Part shown: positions 1 to 10,085 of the stretch, one piece after another
Layout: each line of letters begins with the position of its first letter
How positions within the stretch are numbered: position 1 is the stretch's first letter
From: Paracoccaceae bacterium
GTDB lineage: Bacteria; Pseudomonadota; Alphaproteobacteria; Rhodobacterales; Rhodobacteraceae
Assembly: GCA_013003075.1 (NCBI GenBank)
Contig: JABDLJ010000017.1
Span: 1 to 64,000, forward strand
Length of the DNA: 64,000 bases
Direction: 5' to 3'
Position numbers and translations under genes: made by a program
Notes under the pieces: model-generated
Told to the model about the DNA's origin: nothing
Seen by the model: only the letters and a program-made list of their open reading frames with translations
The model's database searches: none

Positions 1-966
1 GGTAAGCGCGCTGGCTTGCGGCAGCGCACGCGCCACATCGCGCAGCCGTTGCCGGCGCTGCGCCACGCCTTGCGTTGCGGCGCGCGCCAGTCGGCCGCCT
101 TGCGCCTCGGTCCAGGCCAAAAGCTCCATGCGCACCGGCACCGCCATCTCGGCCGCCGCGGTCGGGGTCGGGGCACGGCGGTCCGAGACGTAGTCGATCA
201 GCGTGGTGTCGGTTTCGTGGCCCACAGCAGAGATCAGCGGTATCTCGGACGCCGCCGCCGCGCGCGCCACGATTTCCTCGTTGAAGCCCCAAAGATCCTC
301 GATCGAGCCACCGCCGCGCGCCACGATCAGCAAGTCCGGCCGCGGGATCGCCCCGCCGGGGGCCAGCGCATTGAAGCCGTCGATGGCCGCGGCGACTTCG
401 GCGGCGCAACGCTCTCCCTGCACGGTCACTGGCCACAGCAGAACCTTGCGCGGGAACCGGTCGCGCAGACGGTGCAGGATATCGCGGATCACAGCGCCCG
501 ACGGCGAGGTCACAACGCCGATGATCTGCGGCAGGTAGGGGATCGGCTTTTTGCGCGCCTCGTCAAACAGCCCCTCTGCCGCGAGCGCCTTCTTGCGCTT
601 CTCCAGCATCGCCATCAGCGCGCCAACGCCGGCCGGGCGCAGATCGTCGACGTTCAGCTGGTACTTGGATTGCGACGGGAAGGTCGTCAGCTTGCCGGTC
701 GCGACGATCTCCATGCCCTCTTCCGGCATCACCGGGAAGCGCGCCACCTGGCCCTTGAAAGACACCGAGGCCAGTACGGCCCGGTCGTCCTTGATATCGA
801 AATAGAGATGCCCGGAGCGCGCTGCGAAGACCCGGCCTACCTCGCCGCGCACGCGGACCCGGCCAAACTCGCCCTCGACGATGCGTTTGACGGCGCCGGA
901 GATCTCCGAGACGGTGTATTCGTGGGCGTTCTCGCCCGGCATGGGATCATCGATCAGATCGGACAT
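1..966 (-). CDS. xseA: Exodeoxyribonuclease VII large subunit, 3' end outside window
   Basis: Catalytic large subunit of exonuclease VII, which with the small subunit XseB degrades single-stranded DNA into acid-soluble oligonucleotides. The minus-strand reading from ATG at 966 stays open for 322 codons to the window edge, so the C-terminal coiled-coil part is missing. The N-terminal OB-fold (about residues 1-115, with GHLYFDIKD) is followed by the catalytic region with [14 protein letters not shown] and the [15 protein letters not shown] and [13 protein letters not shown] blocks that mark the family. It is divergent from purD. Identification is secure; only the length is unknown. Confidence 0.96.
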   Translation of the reverse strand, partial: MSDLIDDPMPGENAHEYTVSEISGAVKRIVEGEFGRVRVRGEVGRVFAARSGHLYFDIKDDRAVLASVSFKGQVARFPVMPEEGMEIVATGKLTTFPSQSKYQLNVDDLRPAGVGALMAMLEKRKKALAAEGLFDEARKKPIPYLPQIIGVVTSPSGAVIRDILHRLRDRFPRKVLLWPVTVQGERCAAEVAAAIDGFNALAPGGAIPRPDLLIVARGGGSIEDLWGFNEEIVARAAAASEIPLISAVGHETDTTLIDYVSDRRAPTPTAAAEMAVPVRMELLAWTEAQGGRLARAATQGVAQRRQRLRDVARALPQASALT

Positions 967-1003
967 GGCCGGACCGTAGCGCCGCCCATTCCAAAGCGCC
1001 AGA

Positions 1004-1282
1004 TCAGAAGCCGCCCACTGCGGAAATATGACCGGTGGCCCCGCCGCGGCTGTCGCAAGAGCGATGCGGCAAGGCAAAAGTCGCGCAGCCTGGCGCCAGC
1101 GCACCTGTTGCGGCCGAAACGACCAGGGCACCGGTGCCGGCGTGGGAATGGACCTTGCGGTACCCGGCGACGACGGCTTGCGCCTGATCCTGCGACAAGC
1201 GTTCGAAGGCGGCGAGACGTTTGGCGAAGGTCCGGCCCGGTCCGAACGGCACCCGCGCGCGCCATTCGCTTTGCCAGCGCAT
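1004..1282 (-). CDS. Possible small hypothetical protein, doubtful
   Basis: A 92-residue open frame in the 420-base gap between the divergent xseA and purD. It begins [16 protein letters not shown] and includes [17 protein letters not shown], which looks protein-like, but the C-terminal half is Cys- and His-rich without a recognisable family. Competing open frames exist on both strands here, as expected in GC-rich DNA. I do not recognise it. It may be a short Rhodobacteraceae orphan or chance; if it is not real, the gap simply holds the xseA and purD promoters. Confidence 0.25.
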   Translation of the reverse strand: MRWQSEWRARVPFGPGRTFAKRLAAFERLSQDQAQAVVAGYRKVHSHAGTGALVVSAATGALAPGCATFALPHRSCDSRGGATGHISAVGGF

Positions 1283-1386
1283 GATCGGCCAGCGTCGTGC
1301 CGTGCAGCATACTTGTGGCCCGATCTTTCAGCGGCTATTCGCATCTGAGGTTCTATCGGTTGATCGCGACAGAAAAGGGCGGGCAC

Positions 1387-2655
1387 GTGAATATCCTTAT
1401 CCTCGGCGGCGGCGGGCGCGAGCACAGTCTCGCCTGGGCGGTCAAGCAGAACCCCAAATGCGACCGGCTTATCGTGGCGCCCGGAAATGCAGGCATCGCG
1501 CAGATCGCCGATTGCGCCGATATCAACATCGAAGATGGCTGCGCGGTGGCGACCTTTGCCGAGGAAAATGCAGTGGATTTCGTGATCATCGGGCCCGAGG
1601 CACCGCTGGCGGCCGGGGTTGCGGACGATCTGCGGGCGGCCGGGATCCTGGCGTTTGGCCCCTCGGCGGCAGCCGCGCAGCTTGAGGCCTCCAAGAGCTT
1701 TACCAAGGAGATCTGCGACGCAGCGGGCGCGCCGACCGCCGCCTGGGCGCGCTTCACCCAGCCGGCCCCGGCGCGGGCCTATATCGAGGCGCAGGGCGCG
1801 CCGATCGTGGTGAAGGCCGACGGGCTGGCCGCCGGAAAGGGCGTGGTTGTGGCCATGACCGAAGATGAGGCGCTGGCGGCGGTGGACGAGATGTTTGCCG
1901 GCGCCTTTGGCGGGGCCGGCGCCGAGGTCGTCATCGAAGAGTTCATGGACGGCGAAGAAGCCTCTTTCTTTGTGCTTTGCGATGGCGAGACGGTGCTGCC
2001 GATCGGCACTGCGCAGGATCACAAGCGTGTCGGCGAGGGCGACACCGGGCCCAACACCGGCGGCATGGGCGCCTATTCGCCTGCGCCGGTTCTGACCGGC
2101 GCCGTGGCAGAGCGCGCCCTTTCGGAGATCGTGCGACCGACGATGGCCGAGATGGCGCGGCGCGGCATGCCTTATTCGGGCGTTCTGTATGCCGGTTTGA
2201 TGATCAAGGACGGAGCGCCGCGGCTTGTCGAATACAACGTGCGGTTCGGAGATCCCGAAGCGCAGGTCCTGATGATGCGGCTGGGCGCGCAGGCGCTGGA
2301 TTTGATGCAGGCGGCAGCGGACGGGACGCTGGCGGATGCGCAGGTCAATTGGGCCGACGATCACGCCCTGACCGTGGTCATGGCCGCGAAAGGCTATCCC
2401 TGGGCTTACGAGAAAGGCTCGGGTATTCGCGGTCTCGATGATCTGCCCGAAGACAGCGCGCATATGGTGTTTCACGCCGGTACCCGCGCCGCCGGCGGCG
2501 GTATTTCCGCCAGCGGCGGGCGGGTTCTCAACGTGACTGCGCGAGCGGATACCTTGGCCGCCGCCCGAGAGGCCGCCTACGCGATGATCGATGGTATCGA
2601 CTGGCCGGAGGGCTTTTTCCGGCGGGACATCGGCTGGCGCGCATTGCCTGACTGA
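1387..2655 (+). CDS. purD: Phosphoribosylamine-glycine ligase (GARS)
   Basis: Second step of purine synthesis: ATP-dependent joining of phosphoribosylamine and glycine to GAR in the cytosol. The 422-residue product starts with the N-domain signature [17 protein letters not shown]; the ATP-grasp segment [12 protein letters not shown] lies near residues 141-152 and the conserved [10 protein letters not shown] follows. The length matches the family. I chose the GTG at 1387 because the family starts directly at [12 protein letters not shown]; an upstream ATG at 1297 would add 30 unrelated residues. It is monocistronic as far as seen, with a short spacer to the convergent FG-GAP gene. Confidence 0.97.
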   Translation: MNILILGGGGREHSLAWAVKQNPKCDRLIVAPGNAGIAQIADCADINIEDGCAVATFAEENAVDFVIIGPEAPLAAGVADDLRAAGILAFGPSAAAAQLEASKSFTKEICDAAGAPTAAWARFTQPAPARAYIEAQGAPIVVKADGLAAGKGVVVAMTEDEALAAVDEMFAGAFGGAGAEVVIEEFMDGEEASFFVLCDGETVLPIGTAQDHKRVGEGDTGPNTGGMGAYSPAPVLTGAVAERALSEIVRPTMAEMARRGMPYSGVLYAGLMIKDGAPRLVEYNVRFGDPEAQVLMMRLGAQALDLMQAAADGTLADAQVNWADDHALTVVMAAKGYPWAYEKGSGIRGLDDLPEDSAHMVFHAGTRAAGGGISASGGRVLNVTARADTLAAAREAAYAMIDGIDWPEGFFRRDIGWRALPD

Positions 2656-2743
2656 CGTCACATGTGGGCGGTGCGGGGGCGGTCTGCCCCCCGCAGGCCG
2701 TGCCTGCTCCCCCCGAAGGTATTTTTCGGCCAGGTGAACCGGG

Positions 2744-3468
2744 TCAGTTGCAGGCCATGACGGCTTCGATCGATGCGGGGCCCTTGTAATCGGCCACGCT
2801 TTTCGCCTCGATCCGGTCGCCAGTCAGCCGCGAGATGACCACCCGGGACCAATTGCCGTTGGCGGTCACGATTTCCGGTCCGTCGCCGCAATCGCGAATG
2901 CCGCCCACGATCGTATCCGATCCGTTGCGATGGTTGGTCAGCCCGTCGAATTTTCTCAAGTAGACCAGCTTGCCGTCCCGGTACTTGTAGATGTTCAGCG
3001 ACTTGGCCAGGTGCGGTCGGTCGATGAAGGCCACCTCGATGAGGCCGTCGCCGTCTAGGTCGGCCACGCCCACCGGCGCAAGCCAGCGGAACCGGCGCCC
3101 GATATGCGGGGTCGATGCGATCTTGCCGGTCTCGTCGTAGATCGCCAGTTGCGCGCCGAGGCGGAAATCGCTTTCCACCACGATCACCTCGGCGTCGCCG
3201 TCGCCATCGACATCGGCCAGCCGGGGGCTGAGGTCTTCGAAGACGCGGGTCATCGGATCCTGGGGCAACTGGAAAAGCGTCGTGGTGCCATCGTCGAGCG
3301 TTATCCGAAGTGCGGAGTACTCGATATCGTCGCCAAGGGCCCCGTGCGGATAGGCGGTCGTCTCGCCACCGTATTCGGCCGCGACGATCTGCGGCGCATT
3401 CTGAGCTTGCGCTGCGCTGCCTGGCACCACCGCAAGCAGCGCCGCAACGTGGACCAACGCGCGGGCCA

Positions 3469-3469
<1 letters not shown>
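2744..3469 (-). CDS. Secreted FG-GAP/VCBS-repeat protein
   Basis: A 241-residue protein with a signal peptide (hydrophobic residues about 5-22, ending AAQAQ), so probably periplasmic. The body carries beta-propeller-type Asp-rich loops, [16 protein letters not shown] and [18 protein letters not shown], typical of calcium-binding FG-GAP/VCBS repeats. The C-terminal Cys pair (RDCGDGP and MACN) could form a disulfide. The start codon overlaps the stop of the upstream ferredoxin gene by one base (TGATG), so the two are likely translated from one mRNA. The function is unknown; a link with the ferredoxin is inferred from the overlap only. Confidence 0.8.
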
Positions 3470-3828
<359 letters not shown>

Positions 3829-3894
3829 CTATCTAGCGCAGGGCCGTGTGCCCTGCCAGCCCCTGGCAAAACGATCTTGTGATCGGGTGGTTTT

Positions 3895-3909
3895 GTTCTT
3901 TGTTTGTTC
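3895..3909 (+). promoter_or_regulatory. LexA (SOS) box
   Basis: The sequence reads GTTC-TTTGTTT-GTTC, an exact match to GTTC-N7-GTTC, the LexA operator known in alphaproteobacteria such as Rhodobacter, Caulobacter and Rhizobium. It lies 29 bases upstream of the ATG of the DnaE2-like OB-fold gene at 3939, in an otherwise AT-rich promoter-like stretch. The same operator class controls the imuA-imuB-dnaE2 mutagenesis cassette in these bacteria, which fits the content of the downstream gene. Confidence 0.8.
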
Positions 3910-3938
3910 TTTGCTTCGCTCTGGTGTAGCGTTCGCCC

Positions 3939-4331
3939 ATGTCCACCCGGCTGACACGCAATCCCGACGCCTGGCCGCACCCGCCGGCATGCCTGCCGCA
4001 TAGCCTTCTGGAGCTGCCGCCCAATGGCGCCCGGATCGCGGTTGCGGGGCTGGTGCTGGTCCGGCAGCGGCCCGGTACCGCCAACGGGGTTATCTTCATC
4101 ACGCTGGAAGACGAGACGGGCGTGTGCAACGTCATCGTCTGGCGCGCGCTGTACGAGCGGTTTCGCCGTGCCGTGATTGCCGGGCGCTGTCTGCGGGTCA
4201 CCGGACGGTTGCAGCGCGAGGGCGGAGTGTCGCATGTGATCGCCGAGGAAATAGAAGATATCTCGTGGATGCTGGACGATCTGCTGCGCGTGGCCGGCGA
4301 CGCCGCGCCTACGCCCAGAAAAACCGCGTAA
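3939..4331 (+). CDS. Orphan DnaE2-like OB-fold protein
   Basis: A 130-residue protein whose residues about 33-105 match the C-terminal OB-fold of error-prone polymerase DnaE2: [33 protein letters not shown] and [21 protein letters not shown]. DnaE2 is over 1000 residues long; the polymerase and PHP domains are absent and the upstream DNA holds the ferredoxin gene on the other strand. The ATG at 3939 sits 29 bases after a LexA box, so the gene is probably SOS-inducible. It overlaps the convergent cdsA-like gene by 23 bases. It could be a remnant of a deleted imuAB-dnaE2 cassette or a free-standing DNA-binding accessory protein. Confidence 0.8.
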   Translation: MSTRLTRNPDAWPHPPACLPHSLLELPPNGARIAVAGLVLVRQRPGTANGVIFITLEDETGVCNVIVWRALYERFRRAVIAGRCLRVTGRLQREGGVSHVIAEEIEDISWMLDDLLRVAGDAAPTPRKTA

Positions 4332-5244
4332 CGTAGAAAAAGACCGGCGCGGCGAAGAAGACGGAATCCAGCTGATCGACGATACCGCCCTGGCCGGGTA
4401 TGATGTGCCCCCAGTTCGTGACGCCGCGGTCTTTCTTGATGGCGTCCAGCACCAAAGCGCCGCCGGTTCCGATCAGGAACGAGATCAGGGCCATGAGTGC
4501 TGCGCCAGCCGTGCCGAAGGGCGTGATCCAGGCCACCGAAGCGCCGATCAGAGCCGCAAAGACCGCGCCGCACGCCACCCCTTCCCAGGATTTCGGAGAT
4601 ATACTCGGCGCAACGCGGTGGCGGCCGATCCGGCGCCCCGCGAAGTAGACCATCAGATCGCCCAGTTGCACCACCAGCACCAGAAACGCGATCAGCAGGA
4701 CACTACGGGCCGAATACTCACCGAGGTCGATCACCAGTAGCGCCGGCACGTGGCTGGCACAGAAGACGCAGATCATCAGCGCCCATTGGGTCTCTGAGAT
4801 CCGCGCCAGAAACGACGCCCCCGCCCCGCGCATCATCGACAGGATCGGCAAAAGCAGAAAGGCGTAGACCGGGATGAACGAGGTGAATAGCCCCTCCTGC
4901 CCCCACCAGACCAGGACGTATTGGACGGGCAACACCACGTAGAACGAGGCCACGAGCGCCCAGTGGTCGGCGCGTGTCTTGTGGGTCAGCGTCATGAATT
5001 CGCGCAAGGCGGCGAATGAGCAGAATGCAAAAAGCATTAGCGTCACCACCTTGCCCAGCAGCAGCGCAACCGACAGCGTGACCGCCATCACCCACCAGGA
5101 ATTCACCCGCGTGATGTAGATATCAAGCGTCTGGCGGGACGCCACACCGCGCATCCGAAGCGCCTCGCCAATCAGGGTCGCCAGCAGCAAGAGCCCCAGC
5201 ACCCCGCCGATGATCAGCGTCAGATCGTCGGCGCCCGCGCTCAT
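4309..5244 (-). CDS. cdsA: Phosphatidate cytidylyltransferase (CDP-DAG synthase)
   Basis: Integral membrane enzyme making CDP-diacylglycerol from phosphatidate and CTP. The 311 residues contain about eight hydrophobic segments and the C-terminal family block [27 protein letters not shown] and GGIVDQLDS, a variant of the CDP-alcohol cytidylyltransferase signature with the KKD, GH and DQLD positions kept. It is longer than the housekeeping E. coli-type CdsA and belongs to the subgroup often encoded next to acyltransferases. The start overlaps the stop of the plsC-like gene by four bases (ATGA), so the pair is translationally coupled. Confidence 0.88.
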   Translation of the reverse strand: MSAGADDLTLIIGGVLGLLLLATLIGEALRMRGVASRQTLDIYITRVNSWWVMAVTLSVALLLGKVVTLMLFAFCSFAALREFMTLTHKTRADHWALVASFYVVLPVQYVLVWWGQEGLFTSFIPVYAFLLLPILSMMRGAGASFLARISETQWALMICVFCASHVPALLVIDLGEYSARSVLLIAFLVLVVQLGDLMVYFAGRRIGRHRVAPSISPKSWEGVACGAVFAALIGASVAWITPFGTAGAALMALISFLIGTGGALVLDAIKKDRGVTNWGHIIPGQGGIVDQLDSVFFAAPVFFYVTRFFWA

Positions 5245-5906
5245 CCTGTCTGACCCGTCGATACGCTGTAATCTGTCGATGCATTCGGCCGCAGCGTGCG
5301 CAGGGCGTCCGCCGCGCGCTCCAGGAAAGCCTCGATACTTTCGCCCTCGCGCAAGTGTATGGGCGCGCCGAAGATCACAGAGCAGGACAGCGGCACCGGG
5401 ATGATCTCGCCCTTGGGCATGATGTTCGAGATATTCTCCACCCAGGTCGGCACTAGGTCCACTTCGGGCCGCAGCTGTGCAATGTTGTAAAGACCGGCTT
5501 TGAAGGGCAGCAGGGGCTCTTCGCCCATGTTGCGCCCGCCTTCGGGAAACAGGATGAGCGAGCTGCCCTCGTCAAGCGCGGCGGCCATGGCGGCGATCGG
5601 GTCTTCGGTGCGGTGTTCGGCGCGACGGTCGATGAGGACGGCCTTGAAGATGTCGCGCCCGGCAAACGCGCGCAGTTTTGTCTTGAGCCAGTAATCAGCC
5701 GCCGCGACCGGGCGGGTCTCGCGGCGCAGCACCGGCGGCAGAACCGTCCAGATCAGCGGCATGTCGGCGTTGCTGGTGTGGTTTGCATAGTAGATCCGGC
5801 GGCGGCGCACCGGCTCGGTCCCGCGCCATTCGGCGCGCGCGGCGGTGATGAAGCGCGCAAAAAGCACCAGGAACTGGCCCGAGATGGTCGCCAAAATCCT
5901 GATCAT
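5241..5906 (-). CDS. 1-acyl-glycerol-3-phosphate acyltransferase (PlsC-like)
   Basis: A 221-residue membrane-associated acyltransferase. It has one N-terminal hydrophobic helix (MIRILATISGQFLVLFARF), the catalytic H-x4-D motif in NHTSNADMP, and the substrate-binding FPEGGRNMG block. The probable reaction is acylation of lysophosphatidate, giving the phosphatidate used by the coupled CdsA-like enzyme downstream. The ATG at 5906 is preferred; an in-frame ATG 40 codons upstream adds a segment with no family character. Coupling to a CDP-DAG synthase suggests a dedicated phospholipid module, possibly a second set beside the main plsC/cdsA. Confidence 0.87.
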   Translation of the reverse strand: MIRILATISGQFLVLFARFITAARAEWRGTEPVRRRRIYYANHTSNADMPLIWTVLPPVLRRETRPVAAADYWLKTKLRAFAGRDIFKAVLIDRRAEHRTEDPIAAMAAALDEGSSLILFPEGGRNMGEEPLLPFKAGLYNIAQLRPEVDLVPTWVENISNIMPKGEIIPVPLSCSVIFGAPIHLREGESIEAFLERAADALRTLRPNASTDYSVSTGQTG

Positions 5907-6107
5907 GATCGCTTTGCGTCCCGCATCCGGACAGTTGATACCAGTGCTGCGGTTTTGTGAAGCCCTTAGAGTACATGGAAAAAACCGGGGCGCGGCACCA
6001 TCTTTATCGTTTTGGAGCGGCAGCACGGCCCGCTGCCTTTACGTGCCTTGCGCGCCACTTTGCCCAGGCAGGCTGCTGGCGCGGTGCGGCGCACGGGCTT
6101 GCGCAGG

Positions 6108-6145
6108 GCGCAAAAGAACAAAGGGCGGCCACTGGGGCCGCCCTT
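6108..6145 (-). terminator. Rho-independent terminator after htrA
   Basis: A perfect 10-base stem (AAGGGCGGCC at 6121-6130 with GGCCGCCCTT at 6136-6145, loop of five) is followed on the minus strand by the T-rich run TTTGTTCTTTTG. It lies 25 bases after the htrA stop codon and is oriented to end the htrA transcript before the plsC-cdsA pair. Confidence 0.8.
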
Positions 6146-6169
6146 CGAAAACGGTGCAGATGAAGGCGC

Positions 6170-7627
6170 CTAGTCTTCCAAAGACAGCGCCACGAACCGC
6201 GGATCGCCGCCCCGGCGCACCAAAAGCAGCAGTGATTTGCGGCCCGCGTCGCGCGCGCTGGCGATGCGGTCTTCCAGATCGCCGACGTCGGTGACAGCCT
6301 CTTGGCCCGCTTCCGTGATCAGATCGCCGGCGCGCAGGCCCTTCTTGAAGGCTTCGCTGTCTTCGGCGACATCGGTCACGACAAGCCCCTCGGCGCCATC
6401 CGCAATGCCCAGTTGCTCGGCCAGTTCGGCGGTGATCGGGCTGATGGTCAGGCCGAGAATATCGCGCTCGATCGGCTCGTCCGCCGGAGCAGAGGCCGGG
6501 AATGTCCGCTCTGCGTCCTCGCGGCGGCCAAGCGTCACCAGAAGGGTCTGGGTCGCGCCTTCGCGGAAGACCACGATGCGCACGGCCTTGCCGACCTCGG
6601 TGTTTCCGACCCGCGCCACAAGACCGCGGGTGTCTTCGACATCCGCGCCATCGAAGGACAGGATCACGTCACCGGACTGGATGCCGGCCTCGGCAGCCGG
6701 CCCTTCGGGCACATCCGTCACAAGCGCGCCCGCCGTGCGCTCGAGCCCCAGGGCTTCGGCCACATCGTCGGTCACGTCCTGAATACGCACGCCAAGCCAG
6801 CCGCGGCGGGTCTCGCCGAACTCACGAAGCTGGTTGATCACGTTGGTCGCCACCCGGCTCGACATTGCGAACCCGATGCCGATCGATCCCCCATTGGGCG
6901 ACAGGATCGCGGTGTTCACGCCGATCACCTGGCCATCCATGTTGAAAAGCGGCCCACCCGAGTTGCCCCGGTTGATAGCGGCATCTGTCTGGATGTAGTC
7001 GTCATAGCTGCCCGAAAGCGCACGGCCGCGCGCCGATACGATACCGGATGAGACCGAAAAGCCCTGTCCAAGCGGGTTGCCCATCGCCATGACCCAGTCG
7101 CCGACCCGCGACTCGTCGCTGTTGCCCCAAGGCACGTAGGCCAGCGGCGTGTCGCTTTGAACCTTCAATAGCGCAAGGTCTGTGTTGGGGTCGGTGCCGA
7201 TCACCTCTGCCTCCAGCTCTCCGCCCTCGAAGAACTCGATCAGGATCTCATCGGCGCCCTGAATGACATGGTTGTTGGTCACGATGTACCCGTCTTCGGA
7301 AATCACGAAGCCCGAGCCCAGTGCCTGGCTGCGCCGCGGACGGCTTGGGCCGCCTTCGTTGCGATCCAGGAAATCCCGAAAGAAATCCTCGAACGGGGAT
7401 CCTTCAGGAACGACCGGTGCCGGACCCGTGGACGTGGCCACCGTGGTCGAGGTCGTGATGTTCACAACCGCGGGGCTGACCTGCTCGGCCAGATCGGCAA
7501 AGCTTTCAGGCGCAGCGCGCGCCGCGATCGCCTGGGCCATAAGAAGCGCGAGCCCAAGAAACAAGGCCCAAAGGGCACGCACCGATCGCACCTCGTGCGA
7601 AGAGACTGCAATTGCTTTTGATTTCAC
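6170..7627 (-). CDS. degP: Do-family periplasmic serine protease
   Basis: A 485-residue HtrA/DegP protease for misfolded envelope proteins. An N-terminal hydrophobic segment (about 16-38) ends at ARAA and acts as signal peptide or anchor. The trypsin-like domain carries the triad His120 (TNNHV), Asp150 (NTDLALLK) and Ser223 (GNSGGPL). Two PDZ domains follow, beginning near GWLGVRIQDV and LGLTISPITAE. It sits downstream of hflK-hflC-DUF2065 but after a 164-base gap, so it may have its own promoter. Co-location of two inner-membrane and periplasmic quality-control systems is common in alphaproteobacteria. Confidence 0.95.
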   Translation of the reverse strand: MKSKAIAVSSHEVRSVRALWALFLGLALLMAQAIAARAAPESFADLAEQVSPAVVNITTSTTVATSTGPAPVVPEGSPFEDFFRDFLDRNEGGPSRPRRSQALGSGFVISEDGYIVTNNHVIQGADEILIEFFEGGELEAEVIGTDPNTDLALLKVQSDTPLAYVPWGNSDESRVGDWVMAMGNPLGQGFSVSSGIVSARGRALSGSYDDYIQTDAAINRGNSGGPLFNMDGQVIGVNTAILSPNGGSIGIGFAMSSRVATNVINQLREFGETRRGWLGVRIQDVTDDVAEALGLERTAGALVTDVPEGPAAEAGIQSGDVILSFDGADVEDTRGLVARVGNTEVGKAVRIVVFREGATQTLLVTLGRREDAERTFPASAPADEPIERDILGLTISPITAELAEQLGIADGAEGLVVTDVAEDSEAFKKGLRAGDLITEAGQEAVTDVGDLEDRIASARDAGRKSLLLLVRRGGDPRFVALSLED

Positions 7628-7791
7628 TGCGAACTCCTATTCTTTTGCCTGAAGCGGATCTGCTCGGACCGCCCGCGTCTTTGGATATCGTTTAGATAGG
7701 TTGCCAATCAAAGAACGCAAAGTGCGTTCGCCCGCCCTCAACTGAACGTGAGCGACACCAACCACCCGTACCGCGTTCGACACTGCGCAAT

Positions 7792-7986
7792 TCATACGCC
7801 GATCATCCGGGCGACGGCAACCAAGCAGACGCCCAGCGCCACCGCGGCCAACCCTATGAGGCGCCGCGTCTCGGGAGGGATCGCGCGCATCATCTCAAGG
7901 ATGTCGTCAAGACGAGAAGGGGCCAGTGCGAACACCAGCCCCTCCAAAACTAAAACCAGACCGAGGCCCAGAAAAAGCCAGCCCAT
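7792..7986 (-). CDS. DUF2065 small membrane protein
   Basis: A 64-residue protein with two hydrophobic helices (about 2-22 and 41-62) separated by a short basic/acidic loop containing RAIPPETRR. This is the DUF2065 (YjeT-like) family, which is regularly found next to hflC. Its start codon shares one base with the hflC stop (TGATG), so it is the third gene of the hflK-hflC operon. Function is unknown; a role in the HflKC membrane complex is inferred from conserved linkage. Confidence 0.88.
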   Translation of the reverse strand: MGWLFLGLGLVLVLEGLVFALAPSRLDDILEMMRAIPPETRRLIGLAAVALGVCLVAVARMIGV

Positions 7987-8861
7987 CAGTCGAGACCGTC
8001 ACTCTTCAGGAATTCGAAGAACTCGCTGTCCGGCGTGATGACCAGGGTCGAGTTACTGCCTTGAATTGCCTGCTCATATGCGGCCAGCGAGCGATAGAAC
8101 TCGAAAAAGTCTGGGTCCGCTCCGAAGGCCTGCGCAAAGATGTTGTTGCGCTCGGCATCGGCCTCACCGCGTGTGATCTGGCTTTCGCGATTGGCTTCCG
8201 AGACAAGCTCGACCACGGTGCGGTCAGCCTGTGCGCGCACACGCTGCGCCGCCTCTTCGCCGCGCGCGATCTCATCGGCGGCTTCTCGCTCGCGCTCGGC
8301 GCGCATCCGGGCGAAGGTGGCATCGAGGTTCTGCTCGGGCAAGTTCGTCTGCTTGAGGCGCACGTCCACCACATCAAGGCCAAGGTCCCCCGCCGCAGCA
8401 TCCGCCATCGTCCGGATACGGTTCATGAGCGAGGCGCGCTCGGGCGACAGGATTGTGTTCGATGTGACACCGTCCGAACCCAGAACCGCCCGGATCGAGT
8501 CGACGAGAATGCCATCAAGCCGGCTTTCAGCCGTTGAAAGCCCTCCGACGCCCAGCGCCTGGCGGAACTGCACCACATCGGCGATCCGGTAACGTGCGAA
8601 CGCATCGACCACGAGCCGGCGATCGTCCGACGGCGTGACTTCGATGGTCTGCGTGTCGAGCGACAGGATCCGGTCGTCATAACGAACGACCTCTTGGATC
8701 AGCGGGATCTTGAAACCAAGACCTGGCACTTCCTTGACCTGCTTGATCTGCCCGAATTGCAGCACCAGCACCTTTTCGCGCTCGTCCACGATGAAGATCG
8801 ATGACAGCGCCGCCGCAATGGCCACGACAACAATCGGGATCAGGATACTTGCTTTTCGCAT
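7986..8861 (-). CDS. hflC: HflC, SPFH-domain modulator of FtsH
   Basis: A 291-residue subunit of the HflKC complex that encages the FtsH protease at the inner membrane. It has an N-terminal anchor (residues 5-24), the SPFH domain with REKVLVLQFGQIKQV and IEVTPSDDRRLVVDAFARYRI, and the long charged helix MRAEREREAADEIARGEEAA typical of stomatin/prohibitin relatives. It begins one base after the hflK stop and overlaps the next gene, so hflK-hflC-DUF2065 is a tightly coupled operon. Confidence 0.96.
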   Translation of the reverse strand: MRKASILIPIVVVAIAAALSSIFIVDEREKVLVLQFGQIKQVKEVPGLGFKIPLIQEVVRYDDRILSLDTQTIEVTPSDDRRLVVDAFARYRIADVVQFRQALGVGGLSTAESRLDGILVDSIRAVLGSDGVTSNTILSPERASLMNRIRTMADAAAGDLGLDVVDVRLKQTNLPEQNLDATFARMRAEREREAADEIARGEEAAQRVRAQADRTVVELVSEANRESQITRGEADAERNNIFAQAFGADPDFFEFYRSLAAYEQAIQGSNSTLVITPDSEFFEFLKSDGLD

Positions 8862-8862
8862 A

Positions 8863-10017
8863 TCAGTTGCCTCCGCCGCTTGTCGGCTGACGCCGAAGTT
8901 CGTTCAGGGGAAGATAGGGCACGACGCCCTGTCCGCTCGCGCCGCCTGTGCTTTCATCGAGGATGATCTTGTCGACATCGCTTAGGACCCGCTCGATCGT
9001 TTCGATATAGAGGCGTTTGCGGGTCACTTTCGGAGCGGCCAGATATTCGGTCAGAACCGCGCTGAAGCGACTTGCCTCACCGCGCGCCTCGTTGACCACC
9101 CGGGCCCGATAGCCTTCGGCTTCTTCCAGAACCTGCGCCGCTTCACCGCGCGCCCCGGCCAGGACCCGGTTCGCGTAGGCATCTGCCTGCCGTTCCAGCC
9201 GGTCCCGTTCCTGTTCGGCCGCCTGCACGTCGCGGAAACTGTCGATCACCTGCACCGGCGGGTCGGCCTTGTTGAGGTTGACGCGGACGATGCGAATGCC
9301 GGAATCGTAGTTGTCCAGCGTGCGCTGGATCAGCTCCTCGGCGCGCTGCGCCACGATCCCGCGGTCACGGTTCAGAAGCGGGGCCAGCTCGCTGCCGGCC
9401 ACGATCTCGCGCATCGCGCTTTCCGACACGGCGCGCACTGTCTGCGGCCCATCGCGCAGGTTGAACAGGTACCTGGCCGCATCGCTGATGACCCAGACCA
9501 CCTGAAAGTCGATATCGACAATGTTTTCATCCGTGGTCAGCATCAAGCCGTCGCCGCCCGAAGAGCCAGACCGTCCAAGCCCGATGTTCTCGGAGTTTTC
9601 CCGCGTCACCGGCAGGACCTCTGCGGTGACCAGCGGCCAAGGCGCAAAGTTCAGGCCCGGCTCGCCGGTCGAGCTGAACTCGCCCAGGAAAAGCTCTACC
9701 GACTGCTCTTCGGGGCGGACGGTATAAAACGACATGAAGGCCCAGAGCGCGGCCAGCGCCAGCAGGCCCAGACCGAAGGTGCCGCGGGTCAGTTTCGGGC
9801 CCTCGCCGCCGGGACCTCCGGCGCCACGGCCTCCGCCGCCCCTGCCGCCCATCAGGACGCGCAGTTGCTCTTGGCCTTTCTTAACGATCTCATCGATCTC
9901 AGGAATTTGCGGCCCGTCGCCGCCCGGTCGGCGGTCACCGCGGCGATCGTCGTCGCCACCGTTGGATCCGCCGCCTCTGGAGCCACCGCCCCAGGGTCCG
10001 CCATTGTTGCCGGCCAT
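8863..10017 (-). CDS. hflK: HflK, SPFH-domain modulator of FtsH
   Basis: Partner of HflC in the FtsH-regulating membrane complex. The 384 residues start with a Gly-rich, charged cytosolic tail (about 1-75, GGPWGGGSRGGGSNGG), followed by the transmembrane helix LGLLALAALWAFMSF and the SPFH domain containing YTVRPEEQSVELFLGEF and TTDENIVDIDFQVVW. The C-terminal third is a long coiled-coil helix ending in a short low-complexity tail. It is separated from gor upstream by 68 bases, so it may share the rpiA-gor transcript or use a local promoter. Confidence 0.96.
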   Translation of the reverse strand: MAGNNGGPWGGGSRGGGSNGGDDDRRGDRRPGGDGPQIPEIDEIVKKGQEQLRVLMGGRGGGGRGAGGPGGEGPKLTRGTFGLGLLALAALWAFMSFYTVRPEEQSVELFLGEFSSTGEPGLNFAPWPLVTAEVLPVTRENSENIGLGRSGSSGGDGLMLTTDENIVDIDFQVVWVISDAARYLFNLRDGPQTVRAVSESAMREIVAGSELAPLLNRDRGIVAQRAEELIQRTLDNYDSGIRIVRVNLNKADPPVQVIDSFRDVQAAEQERDRLERQADAYANRVLAGARGEAAQVLEEAEGYRARVVNEARGEASRFSAVLTEYLAAPKVTRKRLYIETIERVLSDVDKIILDESTGGASGQGVVPYLPLNELRRQPTSGGGN

Positions 10018-10085
10018 TTAGGTATCTTTCCCTTGTTTGGTCTTGTTACATCTTACGATGCTAAGTGTGGTCCCGCGCGCCGAAT

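Noticed and set aside
16-1284. Long plus-strand open frame across xseA
   Set aside because: The minus strand encodes a clear XseA; the plus-strand translation is Arg-rich and has no motif.
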